Shown here: positions 8,400 to 17,492 of the stretch, in pieces
Layout: each line of letters begins with the position of its first letter
Numbering within the stretch: position 1 is the first letter of the stretch
Assembly (NCBI RefSeq): GCF_900141735.1
Contig: NZ_FQYO01000001.1
Span: forward strand, 761,479-825,478
Source: Wenxinia saemankumensis
GTDB lineage: Bacteria > Pseudomonadota > Alphaproteobacteria > Rhodobacterales > Rhodobacteraceae
Direction of reading: 5' to 3'
DNA length: 64,000 nt
Program-made: the position numbers and the translations under genes
Notes under the pieces: model-generated
Database searches by the model: none
What the model was told of the DNA's origin: nothing
The model's input: only the letters and a program-made list of their open reading frames with translations

Positions 8400-8873
8400 A
8401 TGAGCGATCTGCCCCCCGAGACCGTCCAGGACTACCCCCGCCCGCCCCGGCTGGAGCCGGTGCCGCAGCGCCTGCTCGTGCGCCTCGGCGGTGCGGTCGC
8501 GGCCGAGACGGTCCGGGGCGTGAGGGTGCTCGAGACCCACCATGCGCCGACCTACTACTTCCCGCCAGAGGACGTCGCGGCACGGCTGTCCCCCGCCGCC
8601 GGGGCCAGCTTCTGCGAATGGAAGGGGCGCGCGCGCTATGTCGACGTGATCGCGAGGGATGTCACCGCCCGCCGGGCGGGCTGGTGCTACGACGCGCCCA
8701 CCCCCGCCTTTGCCGGGCTGGCCGGCTATTTCGCCTTCTACGCGGCCCGGATGGAGGCGTGCTTCGTCGGGGAGGAGCGCGTCATCCCGCAACCGGGGGA
8801 CTTCTACGGCGGCTGGGTCACGTCCAACCTGCGCGGGCGGATCAAGGGGGCGCGGGGAACCGAAGGATGGTGA
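8400..8873 (+). CDS. DUF427 domain-containing protein
   Basis: 157 aa soluble protein. The body matches the DUF427 beta fold: RGVRVLETHHAPTYYFPPEDVAARL, FCEWKGRARYVDV, GWCYDAPTPAFAGLAGYFAFYAARMEACFVGEERV and a terminal FYGGWVTSNLRGRIKG. DUF427 proteins are widespread and uncharacterised; no catalytic function is known to me. Its end overlaps the ABC1-kinase start by seven bases, so the two are probably co-translated. Confidence 0.85.
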   Translation: MSDLPPETVQDYPRPPRLEPVPQRLLVRLGGAVAAETVRGVRVLETHHAPTYYFPPEDVAARLSPAAGASFCEWKGRARYVDVIARDVTARRAGWCYDAPTPAFAGLAGYFAFYAARMEACFVGEERVIPQPGDFYGGWVTSNLRGRIKGARGTEGW

Positions 8874-10186
8874 CGGATCGAGGCCGTCCCGGCGTCCGGG
8901 TGCCGGCGGGGCGGCTCTCGCGCCTGGCCCGCCTGGGGGGACTCGCGGGCGGCATCGCCGGTCGCGCCGCTTTCGGGGGGCTGAGGCAGATCGCCGGTGG
9001 CGCCGGGCCGGGATCCCGCGACCTGCTGCTCACCCCGGCCAACGCGCAGCGCGTCGCGGGAGAGCTCGCAAGGCTGCGCGGGGCGGCGATGAAGGTCGGC
9101 CAGTTCCTCTCGATGGATGCGGGCGAGGTCCTGCCGCCCGAGATCGCCGCCATCCTCGACCGGCTGCGCAGCGATGCCGACCCCATGCCGCCCCGTCAGC
9201 TGCGGGGCGTGCTCGACGCCGAATGGGGCCCGGGCTGGCTCGGGCGCTTCCGCCGGTTCGACGTGCGCCCGATCGCCGCCGCCTCCATCGGGCAGGTCCA
9301 CCGCGCCGTCACCAGGGACGGCCGCGAGCTGGCGCTCAAGGTGCAGTATCCGGGCGTGCGGGCCAGCATCGACAGCGACATCGCCAATATCGCGGGGCTG
9401 ATCCGCTGGTCAGGCGCCGCGCCGAGGGGGCTCGACCTCGCTCCCCTGATGGCGGAGGCCCGCGCGCAGCTGCATGAAGAGGCCGACTATATCCGCGAGG
9501 GGCGAAATCTCGATCTCTTCGGCGCCCTGCTGGCCGGGGATCCGGCCTTCCTCGTCCCGAAGCGTCATCCGGACCTCTGCACCCCGAACGTCCTGGCGAT
9601 GGAATACGTCACCGGCCTCCCGGTCGAGCGCCTCGCCGCTGCCCCGCAGGAGCTGCGCGACGAGACCGCCCGGCGGCTGATCGACCTGACGCTCCGCGAA
9701 CTCTTCGAGCTCGGCCGGATGCAGACCGACCCGAATTTCGCCAACTACCTCGTGGAGGCGGGCGGACGGATCGTGCTTCTCGACTTCGGCGCGGTCCGGC
9801 AGATCGCTCCGGGGGTGCAGGAGGCCTTCCGCCGGCTGATGCGGGCGGGGCTGTCGCGCGACCGCGCCGCCACCGAGACGGCCCTGGAGGAGACCGGCCT
9901 CATCGGCCCCGGCCTGTCCGCCCGCCACCGCGAGATCGTCCTGTTGATGTTCGATCTCGCCATGTCCCCCCTCCGCAGCCCGGGTCCCTTCGACTTCGGG
10001 GCCTCGGACCTGCCGCTACACCTGCGCGACATGGGGATGGAGATGGGAGTGGAGCGCGCCGCGATCCACGTCCCGCCGGTCGGTGCGCTCCTGATCCAGC
10101 GCAAGGTGGCCGGAATGTATCTTCTCGCCGCCCGGCTGCGGGCGCGGGTCGACCTGACGGAGGTGGTCGGGCGGTTCGTCCCCTGA
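8867..10186 (+). CDS. ABC1/UbiB (AarF/ADCK) family atypical kinase
   Basis: About 439 aa. The hallmark N-terminal KxGQ motif appears in LRGAAMKVGQFLSMDAGEVLPPEIA, followed by an Ala-rich nucleotide loop (IAAASIGQVHRA), the catalytic Lys in ELALKVQYPGVRASIDSDIANI, and a metal-binding DFG-like segment in GGRIVLLDFGAVRQIAPGVQEAFRR. Members support ubiquinone synthesis or lipid/quinone homeostasis through ATPase activity. The ATG at 8867 overlaps the DUF427 stop. It is not next to other ubi genes, so the pathway role is inferred from family only. Confidence 0.87.
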   Translation: MVTDRGRPGVRVPAGRLSRLARLGGLAGGIAGRAAFGGLRQIAGGAGPGSRDLLLTPANAQRVAGELARLRGAAMKVGQFLSMDAGEVLPPEIAAILDRLRSDADPMPPRQLRGVLDAEWGPGWLGRFRRFDVRPIAAASIGQVHRAVTRDGRELALKVQYPGVRASIDSDIANIAGLIRWSGAAPRGLDLAPLMAEARAQLHEEADYIREGRNLDLFGALLAGDPAFLVPKRHPDLCTPNVLAMEYVTGLPVERLAAAPQELRDETARRLIDLTLRELFELGRMQTDPNFANYLVEAGGRIVLLDFGAVRQIAPGVQEAFRRLMRAGLSRDRAATETALEETGLIGPGLSARHREIVLLMFDLAMSPLRSPGPFDFGASDLPLHLRDMGMEMGVERAAIHVPPVGALLIQRKVAGMYLLAARLRARVDLTEVVGRFVP

Positions 10187-10394
10187 GGCGCGTCGCCGGG
10201 CCGGTACCCCACGGGGCAGCCGGTCACCGCCCGATGCGGATCGGAAGGGATCCCGTCTCCGGTTCGGACGGCCGGGGATGTTCCGAACCTCCCGGCCGAT
10301 CCGGGGTCGCCGGCCGGAACGTCCCGGCCCGAACGTCAGGGTCCACCCCGTCCGCCCTGGTCACCGGGCGGGGCGTTCCGGGCCGGCGCGCCCC

Positions 10395-10685
10395 TCAGGT
10401 ATTGCGGCTCTCGCTGTCCAGGGGATACCCGCCTCCCCAGACATCACGCGCATCGCGCGCGATCTGCCGGCTCTGGATCTCGTCGAGAACCTTCAGCGCC
10501 TCAGCGGGGTTGCGGGTCCGGCGCATGGCCCGCTCGAAGGCGCGGCGGACCGAGCGCGGACGCCACGGCAGGATGGCCGATGCCAGCCAGGTACGAAGCT
10601 GCGGCGGCAGATCGTCGAACTCGCGCATCGGACATCCGCTGCGCCATGTCCCGCGCAGTCCGGTCTGGCCCAGATTGCGGGACAT
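10395..10685 (-). CDS. DUF6525 family protein (copy 1)
   Basis: 96 aa. MSRNLGQTGLRG..NPM-like start, then FDDLPPQLRTWLASAILPWRPRSVRRAFERAMRRTRNPAEALKVLDEIQSRQIARDARDVWG. This pattern (short basic N-terminus, LPP.LR.WL..A.LPW..RS) recurs in the second copy at 48.9-49.1 kb and is a small Rhodobacterales family of unknown function. The frame is open upstream to a Met at 10871 that overlaps the cobW stop (TGATG), but that stretch is low-complexity Gly/Arg/Pro, so the internal start is preferred. It lies downstream of cobW, as copy 2 does. Confidence 0.7.
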   Translation of the reverse strand: MSRNLGQTGLRGTWRSGCPMREFDDLPPQLRTWLASAILPWRPRSVRRAFERAMRRTRNPAEALKVLDEIQSRQIARDARDVWGGGYPLDSESRNT

Positions 10686-10870
10686 CCGGCCTCCGCCGCC
10701 CCGGGCCCTGTGCGCATCCGGCCCCGCGCCCGGGTCACCGGGGACGCGAACCCCGCCGCGCGCCCCGGGGCCGGCATGATCCCGGGACGGTCCCTTGAAC
10801 GTCCGGGCCGGCGGGCACGCTCCGTCGATGTCCGTTGGGCTTCCCCGGGCGGTTCGCTTGCCCTCGCGCA

Positions 10871-12088
10871 TCAGGCCGCCTCCGGGCGGTGCCAACGGGA
10901 AAGGGGATCGGGCAGGACCGGCAGGTGATCGGGCCCCGTCGCGAGATGCTCGGGCAGAAGCGCCGCGTCGAGCCGTGCCTTCAACGCGTCCCAGTCGATT
11001 CCGGCGCCGATGAAGACGATTTCCTGTCGCCGGTCCCCCCGGGGCTCGGCCCAGTGCCGGGAGAGGGAGATTCTGGCCGCCTCGTGACCCGGCCAGCGAT
11101 CCCGAGGGACGGAGGCCCACCACGTGCCGAGCGGCGCGACCGAGGACAGCGCCCCCGCGAGCGAGAACTCCGCCACCCAGTCCGGCCGCGTCGCGATCCA
11201 GAAATGTCCCTTGGCCCGGATCACGCCCGGCAGGGCGCCGTTCAGCACGGCCATGATCTTTTCGGGTTCGAACGGGCGGCGGGCGCGATAGGCGTGGGAC
11301 GAGATGCCGTATTCCTCGGTCTCGGGCAGATGATCGGCGAAGCCGTAGAGCTCTCTCGCCCACATCGGATGGGCCTGCGCGCGGTCGAAGTCGAAGAGGC
11401 CGGTGCCCATGATCCCGCTCGGCGGGACACGCGAGCGGTCGGTCTCGATGATCCGGGCGTCGGCATTGAGGCTGCGGATGATCCTGCGGGCGGCCCCGGT
11501 GCGCTCGGGGCCGGCATCCGTCACCTTGTTCAGGACGACGACGTCCGCAAACTCGATCTGCTCGACGAGCAGGTTCACCAGCCTGCGCTCGTCCCCCGCG
11601 CCGGTCGCCTCGCCCCGGTCGCGAAGGAAATCGTGGCTGGAATAGTCCTGCGGCAGGTTCACGGCGTCGACGCCGGTGACCATCGCATCGAGCCGGGCGA
11701 CGTCGGACAGGCTGACACCCGCCTCGTCGCGGAAATCGAAGGTGGCCGCGACCGGCAATGGTTCGGAGATGCCCGTGGACTCGATCAGGAGGTAGTCGAA
11801 GCGCCTCTCCTCGGCGAGCCGGCGCACCTCCATCAGAAGGTCGTCCCGCAGCGTGCAGCAGATGCAGCCGTTCGACATCTCGACCAGCGTCTCGTCCGTC
11901 TGGCTGAGATCCGCGCCCCCCTCCCGCACGAGGTCGGCGTCGATGTTCACCTCCGACATGTCGTTGACGATCACCGCCACGCGGCGGCCGTCGCGATTGT
12001 CGAGCACGTCGTTCAGCAGCGTCGTCTTTCCGGCGCCGAGGAAGCCGGACAGGATGGTCACGGGAAGGCGGGCATCCGGGAGGGCCAT
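10871..12088 (-). CDS. CobW/COG0523 GTPase, zinc-type metallochaperone (copy 1)
   Basis: 405 aa G3E GTPase. Walker [14 protein letters not shown] at about residues 13-25; the COG0523 metal motif CxCC in [27 protein letters not shown] as base-recognition motif; a C-terminal CobW_C domain with [25 protein letters not shown] and [14 protein letters not shown]0523 proteins of this type (ZigA/YciC-like) support zinc supply under starvation. The Zur-like palindrome 14 bases upstream of the ATG fits that role. The Met at 12088 is the first directly before the conserved [15 protein letters not shown]; the frame runs open further upstream across the operator. Confidence 0.85.
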   Translation of the reverse strand: MALPDARLPVTILSGFLGAGKTTLLNDVLDNRDGRRVAVIVNDMSEVNIDADLVREGGADLSQTDETLVEMSNGCICCTLRDDLLMEVRRLAEERRFDYLLIESTGISEPLPVAATFDFRDEAGVSLSDVARLDAMVTGVDAVNLPQDYSSHDFLRDRGEATGAGDERRLVNLLVEQIEFADVVVLNKVTDAGPERTGAARRIIRSLNADARIIETDRSRVPPSGIMGTGLFDFDRAQAHPMWARELYGFADHLPETEEYGISSHAYRARRPFEPEKIMAVLNGALPGVIRAKGHFWIATRPDWVAEFSLAGALSSVAPLGTWWASVPRDRWPGHEAARISLSRHWAEPRGDRRQEIVFIGAGIDWDALKARLDAALLPEHLATGPDHLPVLPDPLSRWHRPEAA

Positions 12089-12101
12089 GCGAAACCTAGT
12101 T

Positions 12102-12119
12102 GTTATGATATGACATAAC
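12102..12119. promoter_or_regulatory. Zur-like operator upstream of cobW copy 1
   Basis: GTTATG, six bases, CATAAC: a perfect inverted repeat with an AT-rich centre (ATATGA), 13 bases before the cobW start codon. Shape and AT-richness agree with Fur/Zur-family boxes, and a related palindrome lies before the second cobW copy at 50391-50408. Zur as the regulator is inferred from the gene family. Confidence 0.65.
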
Positions 12120-12369
12120 CAATAACCCGGATCGTCGGGGTGGCCAAGCCCCCTCGAAGGCAGACCCGCGGGATCGTGCAAGGGCCCCCTCCCGGCGACC
12201 AGTCCAGCCTTGCCATGCCGGCCGGGAGCGCGGCCCTCATCGGCGCGTCCGGCCGGGCGCAGCACGACGATGAGGCGTCCCCGGGAAGGGATTACCCGGG
12301 GCCGGTCCTCGACTGCGGAGCGGGCCGTGGGCGATCTTGCGTCGGGGCCGGGACGGCGCCCCGCTCCGC

Positions 12370-13677
12370 TCAGTCGGTTGTCCCGACGGTGTCGCTTGCC
12401 CGGCCCAGCATGCGTTCCACCACCTGCGCCGCCGCGAGCAGCGCGGCATCCCGTCCGAGGGGGCCGGCCAGCTGAAGACCTACCGGCAGGCCGTCGACGG
12501 CGCCGCAGGGCAGGGTCAGCGCCGGATGACCGGTCAGGTTGGCGAAGCCGGAGGCGAGCATCTCGCTGTCGCCCGCGTCGCCGATCTCGGGATCCTCGTG
12601 CGGCGCGGGAAAGGGTACGGCGGGCGAGAGCAGCAGATCCACCCGCGGGAAGGCCGCCTCGACCGCCGCACGGACCCGCGCCGCCTCGCGCATGGCGTCG
12701 ACATAGCGGGTGGCGGGAAGGTCGAATCCCGCCTCGATCTGCGAGCGCGTCCCCGGTGCATAGCCCCCGGGATTCCTCGCGTGCAGATCCCGGTGGATGA
12801 CCGAGGCCTCCGGCAGCAGCAGATCCAGTAGCGCGGCGTTGGCCCCGCCCAGCTCGGGGATCGTGACTTCCACCAGCTCCGCCGCGCCGAGCCTGTACAG
12901 CGCGGCGTCCATCGCCGCCGCCGTCGCCCGGTTCTCTGCCGCCGCCGGCCAGTGGGCCCGCAGCACGCCGATGCGCGGAGCCCGGGGCGCGGACGCCGCC
13001 ATCGCCTGCCCCGCCAGGACGCCGAGCATCAGCGCCGCATCCGCCACGTCACCCGCCAGCGGCCCGGCATGGTCCAGCGTCCAGGAGAGGGGAAACACCC
13101 CCTCCAGCGGCACCAGCCCGTAGCTCGGCTTGAGCCCCACGATGCCGCAATGGGCCGCCGGGATGCGGATCGAGCCGCCGGTATCGGTGCCCACGGCCAG
13201 CGGCACGATCCCCGCGCCCACCGCCGCCGCCGACCCGCCGGAGGAGCCGCCGGCGGTCCGGGACGGATCGTGCGGGTTGTTGGTCTGGCCGATCTCGAGA
13301 TGCGCGACGCCGTAGGCATATTCGAGGCAGTTGGTCTTGCCGATCAGCACCGCGCCCGCCGCCCTCAGCCGCGCCACCAGCGGCGCGTCGGCCCTCGCCG
13401 GTCGCGGCGGCTCCACCTTCGTGCCCCAGCCGGTCGGCTGGCCCGCGACATCGATCAGGTCCTTGATCGCGACCGGCACGCCCTCCAGCGGGCGGGCTGT
13501 GTCGTCCCGCCAGCGGCGGCGGCTCTCCTCCGCCTGCGCGAGCGCCGAGTCCCGCGCGACATGGGCGAAGGCGTTGAGCCGCGGCTCCCATTCCTCCACC
13601 GCCGCCAGCGCCCGCTCGACCTCCTCGCACGGATCGTCCCCGGACGCGTAGCGCTCGAGCAGGCCGCGGGCGCTCAA
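12370..13677 (-). CDS. amidase (amidase signature family)
   Basis: About 435 aa. Amidase-signature enzyme with the Ser-cisSer-Lys triad: Lys in [15 protein letters not shown], cis-Ser in [18 protein letters not shown], nucleophile Ser in [26 protein letters not shown]. It hydrolyses a C-N amide bond; related enzymes act on aryl/alkyl amides, allophanate or Glu-tRNA. The start is a TTG that overlaps the M20 stop by 4 bases (TTGA), consistent with every other junction in this operon. Last gene of the chain. Confidence 0.85.
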   Translation of the reverse strand: MSARGLLERYASGDDPCEEVERALAAVEEWEPRLNAFAHVARDSALAQAEESRRRWRDDTARPLEGVPVAIKDLIDVAGQPTGWGTKVEPPRPARADAPLVARLRAAGAVLIGKTNCLEYAYGVAHLEIGQTNNPHDPSRTAGGSSGGSAAAVGAGIVPLAVGTDTGGSIRIPAAHCGIVGLKPSYGLVPLEGVFPLSWTLDHAGPLAGDVADAALMLGVLAGQAMAASAPRAPRIGVLRAHWPAAAENRATAAAMDAALYRLGAAELVEVTIPELGGANAALLDLLLPEASVIHRDLHARNPGGYAPGTRSQIEAGFDLPATRYVDAMREAARVRAAVEAAFPRVDLLLSPAVPFPAPHEDPEIGDAGDSEMLASGFANLTGHPALTLPCGAVDGLPVGLQLAGPLGRDAALLAAAQVVERMLGRASDTVGTTD

Positions 13678-15038
13678 GCGAGCCGCTCCAGCAGGCGGAT
13701 CCAGGCGATGCAGCCCTTGCGGAAGCTGGACAGGCGGAAGAACTCGTTCGGCGCGTGGTAGTCCTCGTCTGCCGTCGCGAAGGAGAAGAAGACGACGCCC
13801 CGGCCCAGATACCGCTGAAAGACCTCGCCGATGGGGATGGTCGCGCCCATCGCCACGCGCAGGGGGCGCCGGCCCATGATCTCTTCCAGCACCTCCTCGG
13901 CCACCTTGAGACCCGGCAGGTCGGGATCGGAGGCGAAGGCCGCGCTGCCCGGCCCGTGGCGGTGGACCTCCAGCGCATAGCCGGGCGGCAGGAGGGCGCG
14001 CAGCTGCGCCTCGATGGCGGCCACGACGGCGTCCGGCTCCTGCCCGGCGACGAGGCGGCAGGTGATCTTGGCGCGGGCGGTGGCGGGGATGACCGTCTTG
14101 GTCCCCTCGCCCGCATAGCCGCCCGAGATGCCGTTGAATTCCAGGGTCGGGATCAGCCATTGCCGGGTCAGCAGCTCTTCGGCCGAGGGCAGCGGATCGG
14201 GCCGGGGCGCGCCGATCCCGTCGAAATAGGCGCTCACGTCGAAGCCGGAGGCGCGGATCGCCTCGCCGATCCGGGGGTCCGGCGGCGTCGCGTCGTCGGC
14301 GAAGCCGGGCACGATCACCCGGCCCTCGTCGTCGTGCAGCCCCGCCAGCATCCGCACCAGCGCCCGTACCGGGTTCGGCGCGCTGCCGCCGTGGCGGCCG
14401 GAATGCAGGTCCTTGCCCGCGCCGGCCACCTCGACATCCAGCGCGACCATGCCGCGGCTGGCCACGGTGACGGAGGGCAGGTCCGCCCGCCACATCGCGC
14501 CGTCCGCGCTGACGACGAGGTCGCAGGCGAGGCGGTCCCTCATGCGCGCGACGGTGGGCGCGAAATGGGGCGAGCCGGATTCCTCCTCGCCCTCCACCAG
14601 CACCTTGACGTTGAGCGGCAGCCCGGACGTCTCGTGCAGCGCCCGCAGCGCGTGCAGCGCCACCGTCAGCGGGCCCTTGTCGTCCGCCGCGCCGCGCGCG
14701 TAGAGCCGGTCGTCCCGCACCTCGGGCTCGAAGGGCGGCGAGCGCCACTTGTCCAGCGGATCGGGCGGCTGCACGTCGTAGTGACCGTAGACGAGGACCG
14801 TGGGCTTCGCCGGGTCCACGATCCGCTCGGCATAGACGCACGGATGGCCCCCGGTCTCGATCCGCTCGACCGTGCCGAAGCCCGCCTCGGCCAGCCGCGC
14901 TTCGACGAAGCCGGCGGCTTCGGGGATGGCCTCTCGATAGGCGGGATCGGCGGAGAGCGAGGGGATGCGGCAGAAGGCGGCGATGGTCTCCACCCCCTCC
15001 GCCTCGTGGGCGGCGAGCCAGTCCTCCGCGGCGCTCAT
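13674..15038 (-). CDS. M20 family metallopeptidase (dipeptidase/deacylase type)
   Basis: 454 aa di-zinc hydrolase. Metal ligands visible: His in LVYGHYDVQPPDP, Asp in YARGAADDKGPLTVALH, Glu-Glu in VEGEEESGSPHF, Asp in VVSADGAMW, His in DEDYHAPNEFFRL near the C-terminus. A dimerisation domain is in the middle (GAGKDLHSGRHGGSAPNPVRAL). It resembles CNDP-like/ArgE-DapE-like peptidases that cleave dipeptides or N-acyl amino acids. The ATG overlaps the SDR stop by 4 bases. Confidence 0.87.
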   Translation of the reverse strand: MSAAEDWLAAHEAEGVETIAAFCRIPSLSADPAYREAIPEAAGFVEARLAEAGFGTVERIETGGHPCVYAERIVDPAKPTVLVYGHYDVQPPDPLDKWRSPPFEPEVRDDRLYARGAADDKGPLTVALHALRALHETSGLPLNVKVLVEGEEESGSPHFAPTVARMRDRLACDLVVSADGAMWRADLPSVTVASRGMVALDVEVAGAGKDLHSGRHGGSAPNPVRALVRMLAGLHDDEGRVIVPGFADDATPPDPRIGEAIRASGFDVSAYFDGIGAPRPDPLPSAEELLTRQWLIPTLEFNGISGGYAGEGTKTVIPATARAKITCRLVAGQEPDAVVAAIEAQLRALLPPGYALEVHRHGPGSAAFASDPDLPGLKVAEEVLEEIMGRRPLRVAMGATIPIGEVFQRYLGRGVVFFSFATADEDYHAPNEFFRLSSFRKGCIAWIRLLERLA

Positions 15039-15775
15039 TTGCCGCCGTCCACGCCCAGCGTCTCGCCGGTGATCCACCCGGCGAAGTCCGAGGCGAAGAA
15101 CAGCACCGCGTGGGCGATGTCGTCCGGCGTGCCGAGCCGGCGCATCGCGATCCGCTCCAGCAATGCGCTCTGCCCGGCCTGCCCCATCGCGTCCCACTGC
15201 TTCTCGGTCGTGGGGTTGGAGCGGACGAAGCCGGGGGCGACGCAGTTCACCGTGATGCCGAAGGACCCGAGCTCGTGGGCGAGCTGGCGGGTCAGGCCGA
15301 TCTGGCCGGCCTTGGCGCTGGCATAGGCCTGGATGCCGGTGAGGCTGACACCCCGCCCCGCGCCCGAGCTGATGTTGACGATCCGCCCCGCCCCCTTCGC
15401 CTTCATCCCCGGCGCGACGGCCTGGCTCGCCCAGAAGGTCCCGGCGAGGTTGGCGTCGAAGATCGCCTGCCAGTCTGCTTCCGTGATCTCCTCCAGCGGC
15501 CGGCCCACCTGCCCGCGCACGCCGCCGGCGCAGTTGACGAGGATGTCCTGCGGGCCGAGCGCGCCGATCACCTCGTGCACCGCCGCGCGGTCGCCGAGGT
15601 CGAGCGCGCGGGTCTGCACGTCGCCCATGCCGGCGGTCTCGGCTAGGCCGGCCTCGTTGAGGTCGAGCGCGGTGACCGACGCGCCCCGGGCGGCGAAGGC
15701 CAGCGCGATGGCGCGGCCGATGCCGTGGCCGGCGCCGGTGACCAGTGCCGCCTTGCCGGTGAAGTCGAGTTTCAT
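15035..15775 (-). CDS. short-chain dehydrogenase/reductase (SDR)
   Basis: 246 aa classical SDR. NAD(P) site TGAGHGIGRAIALAFAARG; NCAGG; catalytic Ser in IVNISSGAGRG; Tyr and Lys in IQAYASAKAGQIGLTRQLA; C-terminal FASDFAGWITGETLGVDGGK. After the first beta strand there is LDLNEAGLAE, an acidic residue that usually favours NAD over NADP. It oxidises or reduces an alcohol/ketone intermediate in this operon; the substrate is not evident. Confidence 0.88.
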   Translation of the reverse strand: MKLDFTGKAALVTGAGHGIGRAIALAFAARGASVTALDLNEAGLAETAGMGDVQTRALDLGDRAAVHEVIGALGPQDILVNCAGGVRGQVGRPLEEITEADWQAIFDANLAGTFWASQAVAPGMKAKGAGRIVNISSGAGRGVSLTGIQAYASAKAGQIGLTRQLAHELGSFGITVNCVAPGFVRSNPTTEKQWDAMGQAGQSALLERIAMRRLGTPDDIAHAVLFFASDFAGWITGETLGVDGGK

Positions 15776-16797
15776 GCTGGCTCTCCCGTGTCGCGGGCCA
15801 GGTCGGCGAGGTTGGCACTGTCGAGCCTGCGCTGCCCGTCCTCGATCTCGCGGATCATCTCCATCACGCGCCGCGTGACGGGGGTCGGGATGCCGGTGCG
15901 CTCGCCCGCCGCGACGATGGGGCCGAGCTGCGCCTCGGCCTCGGTCTTGCGCTTGCGGATGGCGAGGTCGCGCCAGATGCCGGAATGGGATTTCGCCGAG
16001 CGGCGGTTGTGCGCGACCATGTCGGCAAAGCTACGGTGGAGCGCCGCCTGTGGCGCGCCCGGGGCGAAGGCGGCGGGGTCGAACCCGTCGAACGGTTCGG
16101 GCCGCACGTCCGAGGCGGACGCGACGCGGGCGACTTCCTGCCCCAGCCGCGTCAGAACCGGGCGGGCCTCGGGCGAGTCGAGCACGTCGGCGATCGGATC
16201 GTCCGTCAGCGCTGTGGCGAAGAGAAGGGCGCCGTAGACCAGCTTGCCCCAGAGAAAGCCCCAGATGTTGTCGGTCAGCACGGCATCCGGGTTGAAGTCC
16301 TTCAGCAGGGCGTAGAGCGCCTCCGCCCGCTCGGTCCGAGCGCCGTCCAGCTCTCCGATCACCGTCGCGCCCTTGCCGGAATAGTGGACCACCCCCGGCT
16401 CCAGGTAGTCCGCGCCGAAATTGACGAAGCAGCCGATCGTCCGCGCCTCGCCCACCACCTCGGCGATCTCGATCTCGTTCAGGCCGTTCTGGGCCGATAC
16501 GACGCAGCCGTTGTTCGCAAGGTGCGGCGCCAGCTGGCGGATCGCGGCGCCGGTATGCAGCGCCTTCACGCAGAGAAAGACGGTGTCGAACGTGCCCTGC
16601 AGGCCGTCCGGCCCGTAGGCCGGGGCGCGGACCGTGTCGGTCCAGAGCGGGCCGTCGATCCGCAGGCCGGTCTCGTTGATGGCGTCGACGTGACCGGCGT
16701 CCGAATCGACGAACACGACATCGCGGCCCGCGCGCAGGAAGGCGGCGCCGAGGGTGCCGCCGATGGCGCCGGCGCCCCAGATCAGGATCGGGCTCAT
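15772..16797 (-). CDS. ketopantoate reductase (ApbA/PanE) family protein
   Basis: 341 aa. N-terminal Rossmann fold with ILIWGAGAIGGTLGAAFLRAGRDVVFVDSD, then VFLCVKALHTGAAIRQLAPHLANNGCVVSAQNGLNE, the conserved KA...T and QNG motifs of the family, and a helical C-terminal domain (WGFLWGKLVYGALLFATAL). Slightly longer than housekeeping PanE (about 300 aa), and its place in a catabolic operon suggests a paralogous 2-oxoacid or 2-hydroxyacid reductase rather than pantothenate synthesis. Overlaps both neighbours by 4 bases. Confidence 0.82.
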   Translation of the reverse strand: MSPILIWGAGAIGGTLGAAFLRAGRDVVFVDSDAGHVDAINETGLRIDGPLWTDTVRAPAYGPDGLQGTFDTVFLCVKALHTGAAIRQLAPHLANNGCVVSAQNGLNEIEIAEVVGEARTIGCFVNFGADYLEPGVVHYSGKGATVIGELDGARTERAEALYALLKDFNPDAVLTDNIWGFLWGKLVYGALLFATALTDDPIADVLDSPEARPVLTRLGQEVARVASASDVRPEPFDGFDPAAFAPGAPQAALHRSFADMVAHNRRSAKSHSGIWRDLAIRKRKTEAEAQLGPIVAAGERTGIPTPVTRRVMEMIREIEDGQRRLDSANLADLARDTGEPA

Positions 16798-17492
16798 TCC
16801 CAGGGGCCCTCGATCACGGCGCGGGTCTCTTCCACGCCGATCTCCCAGATCGCGTGCATCTCGTCGTCGGGGCGCTGCGGCACGCCGCCGAAATTGCCGT
16901 CGCCGAGATAGGCGCGCACCCGCTCTGGATCCATCGCCCGCATCCGCTGCAGATCGATCATTGGCTTCTGCGTCCGGTCGTTCGCCTCGACCAGCCGCGT
17001 CCAGGGAAAGTTCTCCATCCAGCTGGCATGGCTGGCGACCGGGTCCGTCTCCTGCACCCTGGCCATCGTCCGGGGCGCGCTCCACCAGTTGTGGAACTTG
17101 ACCGAGGTGCCCGGATGGTCGGCCATCCACTCGATGGCGAAGGCACCGGCGGGCGCGTTGCCGCCATGGCCGTTGACCATGACGATCCGGCGGAAGCCCT
17201 GCCGGTAAAGCCCGTCGAGAATGTCGCGGATCACCGCGACATAGCTCTCGACGCGCAGCGAGATGGTCCCCGGATAGGCGGCGAAATAGGGCGTCAGGCC
17301 GTAGGGAAGGACAGGGAAGACCGGCACGCCCAGTGGCTCGGCAGCATCCACGGCGACCTTCTCGGCAAGGATCGAATCGACGCTCAGCGACAGGCCGGCA
17401 TGCTGTTCCGTGCTGCCCAAGGGCAGGACGCAGAGGTCGTCGTCCTGGAGATAGGCCTCGACCTGTCCCCAGCTCATGTCGGAAATCTTCAT
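16794..17492 (-). CDS. creatininase family amidohydrolase
   Basis: 232 aa. The family start is seen in CVLPLGSTEQHAGLSLSVDSILAEKVAVDAA (Glu and His metal ligands) and RRIVMVNGHGGNAPAGAFAIEW, the NGHGGN hallmark. Creatininase-family enzymes open cyclic amides (creatinine) or hydrolyse formamides in mycofactocin or riboflavin-type pathways. Here the usual HGPHLP after the Glu is replaced by HAGLSLS. Embedded second in the operon, with 4-base overlaps to GntR upstream and the ketopantoate-reductase-like gene downstream. Confidence 0.83.
   Translation of the reverse strand: MKISDMSWGQVEAYLQDDDLCVLPLGSTEQHAGLSLSVDSILAEKVAVDAAEPLGVPVFPVLPYGLTPYFAAYPGTISLRVESYVAVIRDILDGLYRQGFRRIVMVNGHGGNAPAGAFAIEWMADHPGTSVKFHNWWSAPRTMARVQETDPVASHASWMENFPWTRLVEANDRTQKPMIDLQRMRAMDPERVRAYLGDGNFGGVPQRPDDEMHAIWEIGVEETRAVIEGPWE

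Noticed and set aside
10686..10871. N-terminal extension of DUF6525 copy 1 starting at the cobW stop
   Set aside because: The added 62 residues are Gly/Pro/Arg low complexity and absent from copy 2; only the TGATG junction supports it.
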